The position numbers and the translations under genes were made by a program. DNA of 56,436 bases. Source: Megasphaera sp. GTDB taxonomy: Bacteria > Bacillota > Negativicutes > Veillonellales > Megasphaeraceae. Below the pieces are notes generated by a model. That model made no database searches and had not been told where the DNA came from. It saw only the letters and a list, made by a program, of their open reading frames with translations. Location: the NCBI GenBank assembly GCA_022649055.1, contig JALCNL010000002.1, positions 1 to 56,436 on the forward strand. Direction: 5' to 3'. This document shows positions 1 to 10,049 of the stretch, piece by piece. How positions within the stretch are numbered: position 1 is the stretch's first letter; each line of letters opens with the position of its first letter.

Positions 1-436
1 TACGCTGTTGTTCACCGCCGCTGAGATTTTGCGGCAGCGCATCGGCCTTTCCCACCAAGTTAACCAAATCAAGAACGTTATGCACACGTTCTTGAATTAC
101 TTTACGCGGTGTTTCAATAACTTCCATGGCAAATGCTACATTTTCCGCCGCAGTCTTATTCGGAAGCAACCGAAAATCTTGGAAAACAATTCCCATTTTG
201 CGTCGTAAATAAGGTACACGATTTTTTGCGATACGGTTAACTTCAATACCATTTACAACAACAGTTCCCGATGAAGGAAGTTCTTCGTGTGACAAAAGTT
301 TAATAAACGTTGATTTACCGGCACCGCTGGCACCTACAACGAAAACAAACTCACCTTTTTCAATATGAACCGTAACATGATCTAATGCAACGGAGCCATT
401 ATCATAAATTTTTGATACATCCCTAAAATAAATCAT
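1..436 (-). CDS. ftsE: Cell-division ABC transporter ATPase FtsE (5' part, cut by window edge)
   Basis: The first ~145 residues of an ABC ATPase are encoded; the 3' end lies outside the window. Visible are Walker A GASGAGKST at residues 35-43, the Q-loop stretch VFQDFRLLP near residue 85, and the ABC signature LSGGEQQR at the cut. The opening MIYFRDVSKIYDNG and the text FRLLPNKT with ENVAFA are typical of FtsE rather than of nutrient importers. FtsE pairs with the membrane protein FtsX, normally the next gene downstream, to control peptidoglycan hydrolases at the septum. The ATG at 436 has a GAGGT Shine-Dalgarno upstream. It follows the transketolase genes by 25 bases and may be in their transcript. 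Confidence 0.9.
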   Translation of the reverse strand, partial: MIYFRDVSKIYDNGSVALDHVTVHIEKGEFVFVVGASGAGKSTFIKLLSHEELPSSGTVVVNGIEVNRIAKNRVPYLRRKMGIVFQDFRLLPNKTAAENVAFAMEVIETPRKVIQERVHNVLDLVNLVGKADALPQNLSGGEQQR

Positions 437-461
437 AGTTTACCTCTTTTCAAGCAGCTGC

Positions 462-1394
462 TTATTTACGAGCAATAACAGATTTAGCTGCCTGGACAAT
501 ATGTTCGGCTGTTAGTCCGAATTTAACCAGAAGCTCATTCGGTGTCCCTGATTCGCCAAAAACATCATTCATACCTATACGAGTCAGAGGAACTGGGCAG
601 CATTCACCAAGAACCTCCGCAACCGCACTGCCTAAACCACCCATAATCGTGTGTTCTTCACACGTAACGACAGCCCCTGTTTTTTTTGCACAAGCAATAA
701 GCATCTCCGAATCAATCGGCTTTATCGTACTCATATTAACAACCGCTGCGGAAATACCTTCTTTTTCCAATTCTTTAGCAGCTTCTTGTGCTTTTGCGAC
801 CATAATTCCCATGGCAATGAGCGTTACATCTATCCCATCTTGCAATACAATGCCCTTGCCAAACGTGTACTGATAAGAATCATCAAAAATTTCCGGTACT
901 TTGGAACGTCCCATTCGGATATAAACGGGACCGTCATATGCAGCTGCCCACTTAATAACAGCTTTTGTTTCAGCGGCATCAGCAGGAACGACGACAGACA
1001 TATTAGGCAACGAACGCATAATAGCAACATCTTCATTCGCTTGATGCGTAGCTCCATCTTCTCCAACTGTAATACCGGCATGTGTTGCAGCGATTTTTAC
1101 ATTTAAACGGGGATAACAAACAGAATTTCTGATTTGTTCGAAGGCTCTCCCTGTTGCAAATACTGCAAAAGAAGAAGCAAACGGAATTTTCCCTGTCGCA
1201 GCCAATCCAGCAGCTACTCCAATTAAATTCTGTTCCGCTATGCCTACATTAAAATGTCGATTTGGAAATGCTTTCTTAAACACACTGGTTTTAGTAGAAG
1301 CCGATAAATCAGCATCTAAAACAACTATATCATCATTAACGGCACCTAATTCAGCCAAGGCTTCGCCGTATGCGTCACGCGTTGCTTTTGCCAT
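462..1394 (-). CDS. Transketolase, C-terminal subunit (split transketolase)
   Basis: 310 residues covering the pyrimidine-binding and C-terminal domains of transketolase. The protein would act with the N-terminal subunit encoded just upstream to move two-carbon ketol units in the non-oxidative pentose phosphate pathway. Visible marks are the cofactor-side stretch VGIAEQNLIGVAAGLA with the conserved Glu, the THAGITVGEDGATHQ loop, and a C-terminal domain with CEEHTIMGGLGSAVAE. The start codon overlaps the stop of the upstream subunit by one base (TAATG), so translation is probably coupled and subunits made one to one. Two-gene transketolases are common in Firmicutes and archaea; 1-deoxyxylulose synthase is less likely because the chain is split and lacks the DXS length. 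Confidence 0.93.
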   Translation of the reverse strand: MAKATRDAYGEALAELGAVNDDIVVLDADLSASTKTSVFKKAFPNRHFNVGIAEQNLIGVAAGLAATGKIPFASSFAVFATGRAFEQIRNSVCYPRLNVKIAATHAGITVGEDGATHQANEDVAIMRSLPNMSVVVPADAAETKAVIKWAAAYDGPVYIRMGRSKVPEIFDDSYQYTFGKGIVLQDGIDVTLIAMGIMVAKAQEAAKELEKEGISAAVVNMSTIKPIDSEMLIACAKKTGAVVTCEEHTIMGGLGSAVAEVLGECCPVPLTRIGMNDVFGESGTPNELLVKFGLTAEHIVQAAKSVIARK

Positions 1395-2230
1395 TATTGT
1401 TCACCTTCCAATTCCGATAAGAATATTGCGCATTGCTCTACTGATGGTGCTTTCCCATGCCATCCAGCCTGATTTTCCATCTCAGAAATACCTTTTCCTT
1501 TTATAGTATGCATAATAATCATGGTAGGTTTTCCCGTAGTAGTTTTCGCTTCACAAACAGCCTGATGCAATTCCTGTACATCATGACCGTTCACTTCAAT
1601 AACATGCCAGCCAAAAGCCTTCCATTTATCAGGTAATGGTTCAGGACACATAACCTCATCAATTTTACCGTCAATCTGTAATCCATTGTTATCAAGAAAA
1701 GCGGTTAAATTATCCAGTTTATAATGGGCTGCCAACATTGCCGCCTCCCAAACCTGACCTTCTTCTTGTTCACCATCACCCATAATTGTAAATACTCGGA
1801 AGTCTTTATGGTCAAGCTTACCTGCTATTGCAATTCCGCAAGAAGCACTAATTCCCTGTCCTAACGACCCAGTAGACATATCAATGCCAGGAATATGCTT
1901 CATATCTGGATGTCCCTGCAACAACCGTCCGATCTTACGTAATCCAGCAAGTTCAGCGATTGGAAAATATCCTTTTAATGCTAATGCTGCGTACACAGCA
2001 GGAGCAGCATGACCTTTTGATAAAACCAAACGGTCCCGGTCCGGATTATGCGGATCCTGCGGTGATGCATTCATTTCTACATCATATAACAAAGCCACCA
2101 CATCCGCGATGGATAAAGAACCACCGGGATGTCCGGATTGAGCTTCGGTAATCATTTTTATGATTTCCCTGCGCATTGCCGTGGCATAGTTTTTTACAGA
2201 TTGTACTTGTTCCTCAGTTAAGGTTTGCAT
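1394..2230 (-). CDS. Transketolase, N-terminal (TPP-binding) subunit
   Basis: About 278 residues forming the thiamine-diphosphate domain. The TPP motif begins GDGEQEEGQVWEAA near residue 150 and closes with LDNNGLQIDG; the conserved SGHPGGSLS and SKGHAAPA stretches are also present. It makes the functional enzyme with the downstream C-terminal subunit. A longer reading frame from 2248 exists, but GGAGG lies 7 bases before the ATG at 2230 and inside the longer version, so the shorter start (MQTLTEEQ) is preferred. The gene follows csaB with 14 bases between them, within one minus-strand run from secA to ftsE. Confidence 0.92.
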   Translation of the reverse strand: MQTLTEEQVQSVKNYATAMRREIIKMITEAQSGHPGGSLSIADVVALLYDVEMNASPQDPHNPDRDRLVLSKGHAAPAVYAALALKGYFPIAELAGLRKIGRLLQGHPDMKHIPGIDMSTGSLGQGISASCGIAIAGKLDHKDFRVFTIMGDGEQEEGQVWEAAMLAAHYKLDNLTAFLDNNGLQIDGKIDEVMCPEPLPDKWKAFGWHVIEVNGHDVQELHQAVCEAKTTTGKPTMIIMHTIKGKGISEMENQAGWHGKAPSVEQCAIFLSELEGEQ

Positions 2231-2244
2231 AACGTGCCTCCGAT

Positions 2245-3348
2245 TCATAAAGAATTTGAATATTTTTCAATAACCTTTAATGCCAAATACGCATTTCGGA
2301 GAGATAATTCTCTCAATTGGTTGATGCGAATCAATACAGACGGAGCCAGCTGACCCATCGTTAATTTTTTATCTAAATCAACAATCAGCATATCCGCCGT
2401 AACTGTTTCTATTGTACCGCACAGGCGTTCGCCAATTAAATCAATAAAATTATTAATCTTAGGATCATAGGAAATAGCGGTCACGGGAACATGCATTATG
2501 GATGCAAAGATGAGTGCATGCAATCGTATTCCTAAAAGTACATCCATACAACCGATAATCGACATAAGTTCTACCGTTGTATACTGTTCTTTGAGGATAA
2601 TTGCTTCCCGTTTCATAAATCCGCACACATCCTCTGCGGCTCGAATATCATCGGGAAACTGCATAGGTACAAATACAATATTCGCATTATACCGTTCCTG
2701 AAGTACATCGGCAGCCTTAGCTACTTCAATTTTATAATGGCTTAGGTTTTTCCAATTCCGTATCGCTATCCCTATTTTAGGGCGTATACCGGTTATTGCA
2801 TATTTTTTTAAAAGAAGAAAACCCAGTTTTTTATCAACAGGGTTTGCAGATAATACAGCATCGGCAGTAACCTCAATCGGCGGAGTAAGAACACCGATTG
2901 AAATTAATTCTTTTTTCGACTCTTCATCTCGCACTCCTATCATATCCACACGTTCCAATACCTTACGGACAGCCTCTCTGGCTTTACGGCGCCGCAAGGG
3001 CCCGATACCTTGTGCATACAGCATGACCGGTTTATGTAACAATAAAGCAATTTTAATAATTGCCAAATAATAATACAAACTGCGGGAGCTAGTCACATCC
3101 TGCAATAAACTGCCACCGCCGCTGATCAATATATGGCTGTGAGAAATCGCTGCCGTTATCCCCAAAAAATTCAGTCGATGTACTGTTTTCACTCCGTGAT
3201 TTGCTTTTGTAAGTTTTTCATTTCCAGTGATTACCGTAATATCGGCCTCCGGTATTATTTCTAAAATAGAGTCCAATAAAGCCGCCAGCATTGCTTCATC
3301 TCCGGCATTACCGAAACCATAATATCCAGAAATAACAATTTTAGTCAC
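2245..3348 (-). CDS. csaB: Polysaccharide pyruvyl transferase CsaB
   Basis: 367 residues of the CsaB/WcaK-type pyruvyl transferase family, which moves pyruvate from phosphoenolpyruvate onto cell-wall polysaccharide as a ketal. The N-terminus ISGYYGFGNAGDEAML is the family hallmark; SGGGSLLQD and LYAQGIGPL follow, and the C-terminal half carries VLLGIRLHALIFA. In Gram-positives this modification anchors SLH-domain proteins; in Negativicutes the acceptor is less clear. The GTG start at 3348 has AGGTGAG upstream and overlaps the stop of the DUF5693 gene by eight bases, so the two are translationally linked and likely work in the same envelope process. Confidence 0.92.
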   Translation of the reverse strand: MTKIVISGYYGFGNAGDEAMLAALLDSILEIIPEADITVITGNEKLTKANHGVKTVHRLNFLGITAAISHSHILISGGGSLLQDVTSSRSLYYYLAIIKIALLLHKPVMLYAQGIGPLRRRKAREAVRKVLERVDMIGVRDEESKKELISIGVLTPPIEVTADAVLSANPVDKKLGFLLLKKYAITGIRPKIGIAIRNWKNLSHYKIEVAKAADVLQERYNANIVFVPMQFPDDIRAAEDVCGFMKREAIILKEQYTTVELMSIIGCMDVLLGIRLHALIFASIMHVPVTAISYDPKINNFIDLIGERLCGTIETVTADMLIVDLDKKLTMGQLAPSVLIRINQLRELSLRNAYLALKVIEKYSNSL

Positions 3349-5398
3349 GGCGACTCACCTGCTTCCCCATCCACGCCGTGATATATTGAAAAATAGGCAA
3401 CGCACAAACGACGATAATCCCCAAAACCATTCCCGTTACCCATCCATTGAGTCCTCGTACGAAAGACATTTCAATGGGTGTGCGAATATGAGCAAATGTT
3501 TCCACCATAGATCCTTGTCCGATAACTGCCGCTACCACCATGAAAAAATGTATAATTTGCGGCCACTTTCGATACATTGCCGCCACCATCAGATAGAAGG
3601 CCGGATGACCAATAAGAAATTCTTTTTCTCTCGGCCGGGCATACATCGTATTTTCCAAAAAGCGCCGCATAGCCACTTCTGCACCCGGTACAGGAACACC
3701 GGCAGTATGTCCGCTGCGACCGACAAAAACAAATGCCGCAAACGCTAAAAATCCAACAAATATAAGTGAGCCCATTTTAATGGGAATATTCAAGAAATGT
3801 TTTACAAAATCAATAAACTCTTCTGGTGAATTTATCGTCCGGTCAAATAATGGAAAACGACGTACATATCCAATACAGATCAAAACAATTGGTAGGATGA
3901 ATGTCAATTTAACTCCGCGATAAAAGTCAAATTCCATAAAGAAACGAATATTTCCCAACATTGCCGCAATAAATAATCCGCCAATCATCGACATGGCTAC
4001 CGCACAGGCTAGACCAACAGTGCCATCTCGCAAAATACGGACAAAGCCTAATTTTTTCGTTATATTTTTTTTCTTCCACCAATCCAGCAAAATAAGAATA
4101 GAAGCCACAGGAGTGGCAGTAGCACACCCCACAGCCATAACTTGTAAAAATAACGCACCCCTGGCTATAACCGCACCGCCGCCTGCTGCCAATATGCCAA
4201 TTAACATAAATATGTAATTATATTTATCTGCAAAAGGAAACAGCAAATTAAAAGTAAGAAGAAAGCCGCAGACAGCCGCAGCAGCAACAATAGCCAATAA
4301 AATTTTATTAGGATAATAAGCCGGTAAAATAGACGCCTTCCCTAAATGATATCCACGGTCCTTAAGTTTATTTGACACATCAGAAATATATTTCAAATTA
4401 GTATCGGTCAAGCTGCGTCCATGAGCGGGTTTCTTATACAAAGCAAACAGATTGATACGTACATTTCGTTCTAAATCACTAATATAATAACGCATCGCGG
4501 CTTCTTCCGGAGATATTTTTTCTAATTCTTCCTTGGCCATTGCATAGACTCGTCCCGTATCATAATTAAGCAGGCCTGCCAAATCATACATACCATCTTG
4601 TGTATTATACTGCAGTTGATTTACTGATTCAATCATGTAAAACGGTAAATTGCGCTTTTTCAGACATTCTGCCGTATAGTCCAACATTTCTTTATGCATA
4701 GCTGGATCCGGATTATATCCCAGCACTTCTTTTCCAACAAACATAATTCCGCTGACATTTTGAATTGTATCTGCACGGTCAAAGAAACTTTCTATTTTAT
4801 TCTTAGTTACATTACTGTAATTTGTCGGACGTAGAATAACATGAAAACCATGTGAGGCAATCTCGTTTGCATCAGCAGTCAAAATTCCTAGATTCATTTC
4901 GCCTAATGTTGGCATAACACCACGTACACCCATAATACGATATTGTGGATTATCTAATATTTTTACATTCTTATTTCCCAGACGTTTTTTTAAATCTATG
5001 CATACTTCATCAAAGTAGGCATCCTTGGACCCCTTCGGTTTTCCGATAACATAATAATCATACGATAAATCCGAAATATCGAATTGAGGATAATACAACT
5101 TGAAACCCAGCTTAGTAATCAATGACAAATCTCCCCGCTGGGTCAATTTATTTAATGTCGAATCGTAAATAGTGAAACTGGTTATCCCAGCTTCACGGCA
5201 TTTTTCCAATGCCGTATCTGTATCATAGCCGTCATTGCGCGCCATGGCCAAAATCGCATCATAATCTAGTGCCATTTCTATTGTTGTGTTTTTTTGTTCG
5301 ACATAATACCGCTGAACGCACATGTAAACAGCACACAAAAGGCCTATCAAGATCGCGATTATCATCAACGTTTTACTACGTTTATTAGTATATTCCAT
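3341..5398 (-). CDS. DUF5693 polytopic membrane protein
   Basis: About 685 residues. An N-terminal membrane anchor (roughly residues 10-30) is followed by a ~330-residue extracytoplasmic domain opening with TTIEMALDYDAILAMA, then about ten hydrophobic segments to the C-terminus. The layout and N-terminal sequence match DUF5693, a family of unknown function that repeatedly neighbours csaB in Firmicutes. Here the two genes overlap, which supports a joint role in cell-surface polymer modification or export (inference). The start is ambiguous: AAGGTGG precedes adjacent ATGs at 5401 and 5398 and an earlier GTG at 5407; 5398 gives the best spacing. No catalytic motif is evident. Confidence 0.8.
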   Translation of the reverse strand: MEYTNKRSKTLMIIAILIGLLCAVYMCVQRYYVEQKNTTIEMALDYDAILAMARNDGYDTDTALEKCREAGITSFTIYDSTLNKLTQRGDLSLITKLGFKLYYPQFDISDLSYDYYVIGKPKGSKDAYFDEVCIDLKKRLGNKNVKILDNPQYRIMGVRGVMPTLGEMNLGILTADANEIASHGFHVILRPTNYSNVTKNKIESFFDRADTIQNVSGIMFVGKEVLGYNPDPAMHKEMLDYTAECLKKRNLPFYMIESVNQLQYNTQDGMYDLAGLLNYDTGRVYAMAKEELEKISPEEAAMRYYISDLERNVRINLFALYKKPAHGRSLTDTNLKYISDVSNKLKDRGYHLGKASILPAYYPNKILLAIVAAAAVCGFLLTFNLLFPFADKYNYIFMLIGILAAGGGAVIARGALFLQVMAVGCATATPVASILILLDWWKKKNITKKLGFVRILRDGTVGLACAVAMSMIGGLFIAAMLGNIRFFMEFDFYRGVKLTFILPIVLICIGYVRRFPLFDRTINSPEEFIDFVKHFLNIPIKMGSLIFVGFLAFAAFVFVGRSGHTAGVPVPGAEVAMRRFLENTMYARPREKEFLIGHPAFYLMVAAMYRKWPQIIHFFMVVAAVIGQGSMVETFAHIRTPIEMSFVRGLNGWVTGMVLGIIVVCALPIFQYITAWMGKQVSRRD

Positions 5399-5412
5399 CA
5401 TATCCACCTTGA

Positions 5413-6096
5413 TTAATAATTACGTACTCTGCCATGAATGGTTACCATATCACGTTGCATGGTAACCGTATCTGGCAGGATTCCCAGAGGAAAATTTGAA
5501 AAATCATATATCTCAACGCTGGGTGATTTTATTTTGTAGGCCATTCCCATTCCCTCGACGGAAACATTTGTAGGAATAAACATAAGCTTTTTTTCTTGCA
5601 TTCCAAAATGCCCGCGAATGTTTGCTTTCGCTTCGATGATACCGCCTAAAGACATTGTCCCAGTTACGTATACCATATCATCGTCAAATACAACTTTTAC
5701 ATTGGAAAGATTGTCGACTTTATCTATCAAAAACCTACGCAAATCTTCGCTGCGTATAGATGCTGTCATATCTCCACTCTCTGCACGCATAATACTCAAT
5801 TTTCCATCTATAAGAGAGGCTTGCGGACTGAAATGGACACCCTGCAGATTACAGTCAAAGGAAGCCAATTTTAGACTGCCGACTTGAGCGTCCTGGCCAT
5901 GAATTTGAACAGTGTCCATCGCCCCTGTCACTATTTTTATTCCTGGCTGTGCCTTCACTTGCACATCAGAACGTCGCAACTGCATAGAATTTTGCAGGGA
6001 GTGATACAGCCCTTCTTCGGCAAGCTGCGGAGCATATTGATTGGCTCCGTAAACAAAACTGCCGACGCATATCAAAAAAATAATCAGTTTTTTCAT
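5413..6096 (-). CDS. DUF2993 (LmeA-like) secreted or membrane-anchored protein
   Basis: 227 residues with a hydrophobic N-terminus (KKLIIFLICVGSFVYGA) that looks like a signal peptide or anchor. The rest has the alternating beta pattern of DUF2993: amphipathic strands such as VQIHGQDAQVGSLKLASFDC and a C-terminal strand ending TVTMQRDMVTIHGRVRNY. LmeA in mycobacteria is a periplasmic lipid-binding protein of this family; the role here is unknown. Its ATG overlaps the prfB stop (TAATG) and it precedes the DUF5693-csaB pair by 14 bases, so it probably belongs to the same envelope set. Function is inferred from family resemblance only. Confidence 0.75.
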   Translation of the reverse strand: MKKLIIFLICVGSFVYGANQYAPQLAEEGLYHSLQNSMQLRRSDVQVKAQPGIKIVTGAMDTVQIHGQDAQVGSLKLASFDCNLQGVHFSPQASLIDGKLSIMRAESGDMTASIRSEDLRRFLIDKVDNLSNVKVVFDDDMVYVTGTMSLGGIIEAKANIRGHFGMQEKKLMFIPTNVSVEGMGMAYKIKSPSVEIYDFSNFPLGILPDTVTMQRDMVTIHGRVRNY

Positions 6097-7221
6097 TATA
6101 GGTCCTGTTTAGCTAGTTTTTTATCCTTTTCTTGTTGTAAATACCCTTCAATAAACTGTTCAAGATCTCCATCCATCACAGCCTGAATATTGCTGGTTTC
6201 CACCCCGGTACGATGATCTTTAACCAAATTATATGGGTGAAATACATATGAGCGAATCTGGCTTCCCCATTCAATAGCTTGGTGGGTACCACCAATTTCC
6301 GCTTTGAGCTGTGCTTGTTTTTCCTGTTCTAACTCAAACAATTTAGCACGCAGATACTTCATACACATCTCTCTGTTTTGTACCTGCGAACGTTCATTTT
6401 GGCACTGAGCCACAATTCCTGTCGGAAGATGTGTCATTCGGACAGCCGAACTTGTTTTATTGACATGCTGGCCGCCGGCTCCACTGGCTCTAAAGTAATC
6501 AACCCGCACTTCATCCATGTTAATGTCTATATCCATATCGTCAGGAAGTTCCGGCATAACATCAACTGCCGTAAATGATGTATGACGGCGAGCCGCTGCA
6601 TCAAAAGGAGAAATCCGAACCAAGCGATGAACACCCTTTTCCGATTTTAAATATCCATATGCATGGTCACCTTCAATAGTAAACATGGCACTTTTAACAC
6701 CGGCTTCGTCACCGGGCTGCATATCCATCATGATGATACGATATCCATTTTGCTCAGCCCAGCGGGTATACATACGGATCAACATTTGTGTCCAATCCTG
6801 TGCTTCCGTTCCTCCTGCCCCGGCATGAAAAGTTAAAATAGCATTGCAATTATCATATTCACCGGAGAGCAAAAGTAATATTTCCCGTTTTTCTATTTCT
6901 TTTTCCAATTCTTCATATTGTTTCTCTATGTCTTCTGTTAAGGAAGTATCACCATCTTCCATCGCCATTTCCAAGAAATCCATTAAATCTGCAGCTTTAT
7001 TTACCAACGCTTCATGACCTTCGACTTCCGTCTTTAAAAGCGTAGCTTCTTGAGAAATTGTTTTGGCTCTATCTTGATCATTCCAAAAAGTCGGGTCACT
7101 CATCTGCATATCGAAATCCATAATTCTTTCTTTTTTTCGAACTAAGTTAAAGTGAATCCCCGATTTCTTGTATTCTTTTTTGCAAATCTTCTAAAGGTTT
7201 TCTAATTTCATCTAGTAACAC
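6096..7221 (-). CDS. prfB: Peptide chain release factor 2 with +1 programmed frameshift
   Basis: Release factor 2 terminates translation at UGA and UAA. The main frame carries the anticodon-like tripeptide in RISPFDAAARRH and the catalytic GGQ in SGAGGQHVNKTSS. The frame has no good start of its own near the family N-terminus. Upstream, a short frame (GTG at 7221, or ATG at 7233) encodes LLDEIRKPLEDLQKRIQEIG and then runs into a stop at 7147-7149. A +1 slip at CTT T joins it to NLVRKKERIMDF and gives about 374 residues, the normal RF2 length. The in-frame stop is TAA rather than the usual TGA. The gene lies between secA and the DUF2993 gene. Confidence 0.93.
7146..7161 (-). promoter_or_regulatory. 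prfB: prfB +1 frameshift site (GGGG spacer CTT TAA C)
   Basis: On the minus strand the order is GGGG (7158-7161), five bases, the slippery codon CTT (7150-7152), the zero-frame stop TAA (7147-7149), then C. The known RF2 autoregulatory site is an internal Shine-Dalgarno about three bases before CTT TGA C. Here the stop is TAA, which RF1 can also read, and the SD-like run sits two bases further away. Protein continuity on both sides shows a shift is needed for full-length RF2. Confidence 0.85.
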
Positions 7222-7275
7222 AAGTTTCACCATCTTTCAAAATATATACATTTATATCATCAACAGCCAATCGTT

Positions 7276-9744
7276 TTATTTTTCATGTCCCCGTTCGTCT
7301 GCTTCAATATCTTCTTTGCTGACCGGTTTGTTTTCCGGATGCACGGTTGTAGCTCCTTCTAAATGATTTTCTGCTTTCGGCACAGAGCTGCTGTACGTGA
7401 TTTGAATATGGTACAAGAAAGTAACAACGGTTCGTTTGATAGAATCCACCATTTCTTCAAACATTTCATAGGCTTCAAATTTATATTCAACAAGGGGATT
7501 TTTCTGTCCATAAGCTCGCAGATTAATGCCTTCCTTTAATGCATCCATCGCATCCAAGTGATCCATCCACTTACTGTCAACAACACGCAACATAATTGCC
7601 TTTTCCAGTTCACGCATCGTGGGTGCCCCTATTTCTTTTTCACGGGCATCATACAGTTCGGTTGCAATCGTATGCAATTTTTCTTGTACCTCTATACGGC
7701 TGAGATTTTCCAGTTCTTGGACCGTTGTGGCTCCCTTAGGTACAAAATATTGCTCCATTTGCTGTAAAAGGCCTGTAAAGTCCCATTCTTCCGGATATAG
7801 TTTTTCATTGGCATATTTTTCCAATCCATCCATGATAATGTCATCCACCATACCGATAATTGTTTCCCGCAGCGATTCCACCTGCAAAACCTGGCGTCGT
7901 TGACCATAGAGAACTTCACGCTGTTGATTCATGACGTCATCATATTCCAACACATATTTACGAATTTCAAAATTATGAGCTTCCACTTTTTTTTGTGCTT
8001 TTTCTATGGATTTAGTAATCATAGAATGTGTAATCGGTTCATCTTCATCCATCCCGAGCTTATCCATTACCTTGGAAATGTTATCAGAACCGAAAATTCT
8101 CATGAGATCATCTTCCAAAGACAAGAAAAATTGTGTAGTTCCCGGATCTCCCTGCCGTCCGGAACGTCCTCTAAGCTGGTTATCAATTCGTCTGCTTTCA
8201 TGACGTTCTGTTCCAATAATCATGAGTCCTCCCAATTCAGGAACTCCCTTACCCAATTTGATATCCGTACCGCGGCCGGCCATATTGGTGGCTATCGTTA
8301 CCATATTCGGCTGTCCTGCCTCTTTTATGATATCCGCTTCTTTTTCATGATATTTAGCATTCAATACATTATGTACAATATTTTCTTTGTCCAAAAGCCC
8401 ACTGATGATTTCCGACTGACTAATAGAAGTCGTGCCCACTAACAGCGGTTGTCCTTTGGCATGGCGCACCTTAATTTCCCGAACAACGGCACGATATTTG
8501 GCATTTTTTGTTTTGTATATCATATCCGGCAAATCCTTACGTATCATTGGCATATTGGTCGGAATAACATATACATCCAGCTTGTAAATCTTGTTGAATT
8601 CATCTTCTTCTGTTTTGGCTGTACCAGTCATGCCCGCCAGTTTATTATACATACGGAAATAATTTTGGAAGGTAATAGTCGCCAACGTCTTGCTTTCACC
8701 TTGAACTTTAACACCTTCTTTAGCTTCAATAGACTGATGCAATCCATCACTATAGCGGCGACCGTACATAAGACGACCGGTAAATTCATCGACAATGACG
8801 ATTTCTCCATTTTTAACAACGTAATCTTTATCCAAATGCATCATAAAACAAGCCCGTAAAGCCTGAATAACCAAGTGATTCAGTTCTAAGTGTTCATTAT
8901 CGAACATATTGCTGATACCCAGCATTTTTTCAATTTTATGAGCGCCTTCTTCTGTTGGTGCAATCGTTTTTTGTTTTTCGTCCATCGTATAATCTTCATC
9001 TTTTTTCAAGCGTTTTACAATAGCTGCCAGTGTATAATACATATCTGTTGATTTTTCTCCCGGACCGGAGATAATAAGGGGTGTACGGGCTTCATCAATA
9101 AGAATACTATCAACTTCATCGACGATACAATAGTTAAGAGGGCGCTGTACCATCTGATCGGCGCTGATTACCATATTATCCCGCAGATAATCAAACCCGA
9201 ATTCATTGTTTGTTCCATATGTAATATCTGCATTATACGCACGGCGTCTTTGGTCATAATCTAAATCATGGACAATCAATCCGACAGACAGTCCTAAAAA
9301 TTTATAAATTTGACCCATTTCTTCACTGTCCCGTGTAGCAAGGTAATCATTGACTGTAACAACATGAACACCTTTACCTGACAATGCATTCAAATAAACA
9401 GGTAAAGTTGCAACCAAGGTTTTCCCTTCACCCGTTCTCATTTCTGCTATATCTCCACGATGAAGCACAATACCGCCCAGCAATTGTACGTCAAAATGCC
9501 GCATTCCCGTAACTCGTCTTGATGCTTCACGGACAACAGCAAATGCTTCGGGCAGCAAGTCATCCAATGTTTCGCCTTCCTGTATGCGCTTTTTGAATTC
9601 CAGCGTTTTACCTGCCAACGATGCATCACTCAAATCTACCAACGAAGCTTCCAATCTATTGACTTCTTTAACAATCGGCCACATCTTTTTTAATTCGCGC
9701 TCTGTATTGTTTCCAAGTAATCTATTTACTAATTTGTCAAACAC
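7276..9744 (-). CDS. secA: Preprotein translocase ATPase SecA
   Basis: 822 residues. SecA drives post-translational export of preproteins through SecYEG. Motifs in order: [14 protein letters not shown] (Walker A) near residue 100, [20 protein letters not shown] (Walker B region, about 210), [13 protein letters not shown] near 370, and [14 protein letters not shown] with the helicase-type [11 protein letters not shown] near 490-535. The C-terminus ends [21 protein letters not shown] and lacks the Cys-rich zinc tail found in many SecA proteins. The start is GTG at 9744 with GGAGGG eight bases before it. It heads the run secA-prfB-DUF2993-DUF5693-csaB. Confidence 0.97.
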   Translation of the reverse strand: MFDKLVNRLLGNNTERELKKMWPIVKEVNRLEASLVDLSDASLAGKTLEFKKRIQEGETLDDLLPEAFAVVREASRRVTGMRHFDVQLLGGIVLHRGDIAEMRTGEGKTLVATLPVYLNALSGKGVHVVTVNDYLATRDSEEMGQIYKFLGLSVGLIVHDLDYDQRRRAYNADITYGTNNEFGFDYLRDNMVISADQMVQRPLNYCIVDEVDSILIDEARTPLIISGPGEKSTDMYYTLAAIVKRLKKDEDYTMDEKQKTIAPTEEGAHKIEKMLGISNMFDNEHLELNHLVIQALRACFMMHLDKDYVVKNGEIVIVDEFTGRLMYGRRYSDGLHQSIEAKEGVKVQGESKTLATITFQNYFRMYNKLAGMTGTAKTEEDEFNKIYKLDVYVIPTNMPMIRKDLPDMIYKTKNAKYRAVVREIKVRHAKGQPLLVGTTSISQSEIISGLLDKENIVHNVLNAKYHEKEADIIKEAGQPNMVTIATNMAGRGTDIKLGKGVPELGGLMIIGTERHESRRIDNQLRGRSGRQGDPGTTQFFLSLEDDLMRIFGSDNISKVMDKLGMDEDEPITHSMITKSIEKAQKKVEAHNFEIRKYVLEYDDVMNQQREVLYGQRRQVLQVESLRETIIGMVDDIIMDGLEKYANEKLYPEEWDFTGLLQQMEQYFVPKGATTVQELENLSRIEVQEKLHTIATELYDAREKEIGAPTMRELEKAIMLRVVDSKWMDHLDAMDALKEGINLRAYGQKNPLVEYKFEAYEMFEEMVDSIKRTVVTFLYHIQITYSSSVPKAENHLEGATTVHPENKPVSKEDIEADERGHEK

Positions 9745-9805
9745 CTGAACAGCCCTCCAATTAATTGCACAAATAAGATATCTACTCTATCAACATCAAT
9801 AATAT

Positions 9806-9835
9806 ATTTTATCATAAATACATATTATTAGTCAA
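9806..9835 (-). promoter_or_regulatory. Candidate sigma-A promoter for secA
   Basis: On the minus strand TTGACT (9830-9835) and TAAAAT (9806-9811) are separated by 18 bases, about 60 bases before the secA start. Together with the divergent helicase promoter this explains the 305-base gap 9745-10049, in which I see no further gene. Confidence 0.45.
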
Positions 9836-10015
9836 AAATATCCATCTTTTATACTTTGTTTGTCACGTTATGTATCATACCACAAATGCCCGAGGAATAA
9901 CACTTGTTTTTTTGTCGTTTTCTTAACATTTATCAATCTTGCATCTCCTGCGTGTATGACAGGAAATAATAAAAATACTTTATTGTTTTCTCTATCTTTT
10001 TATGACAATCAATGC

Positions 10016-10021
10016 TATACT
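10016..10021 (+). promoter_or_regulatory. Candidate -10 box (TATACT) for the DEAD-box helicase gene
   Basis: TATACT lies about 30 bases before the ATG and just upstream of a strong AGGAGG ribosome-binding site. No convincing -35 box is found at the right distance, so the call is tentative. Confidence 0.35.
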
Positions 10022-10049
10022 AGATAAGTTACATTAATAGGAGGTATAC

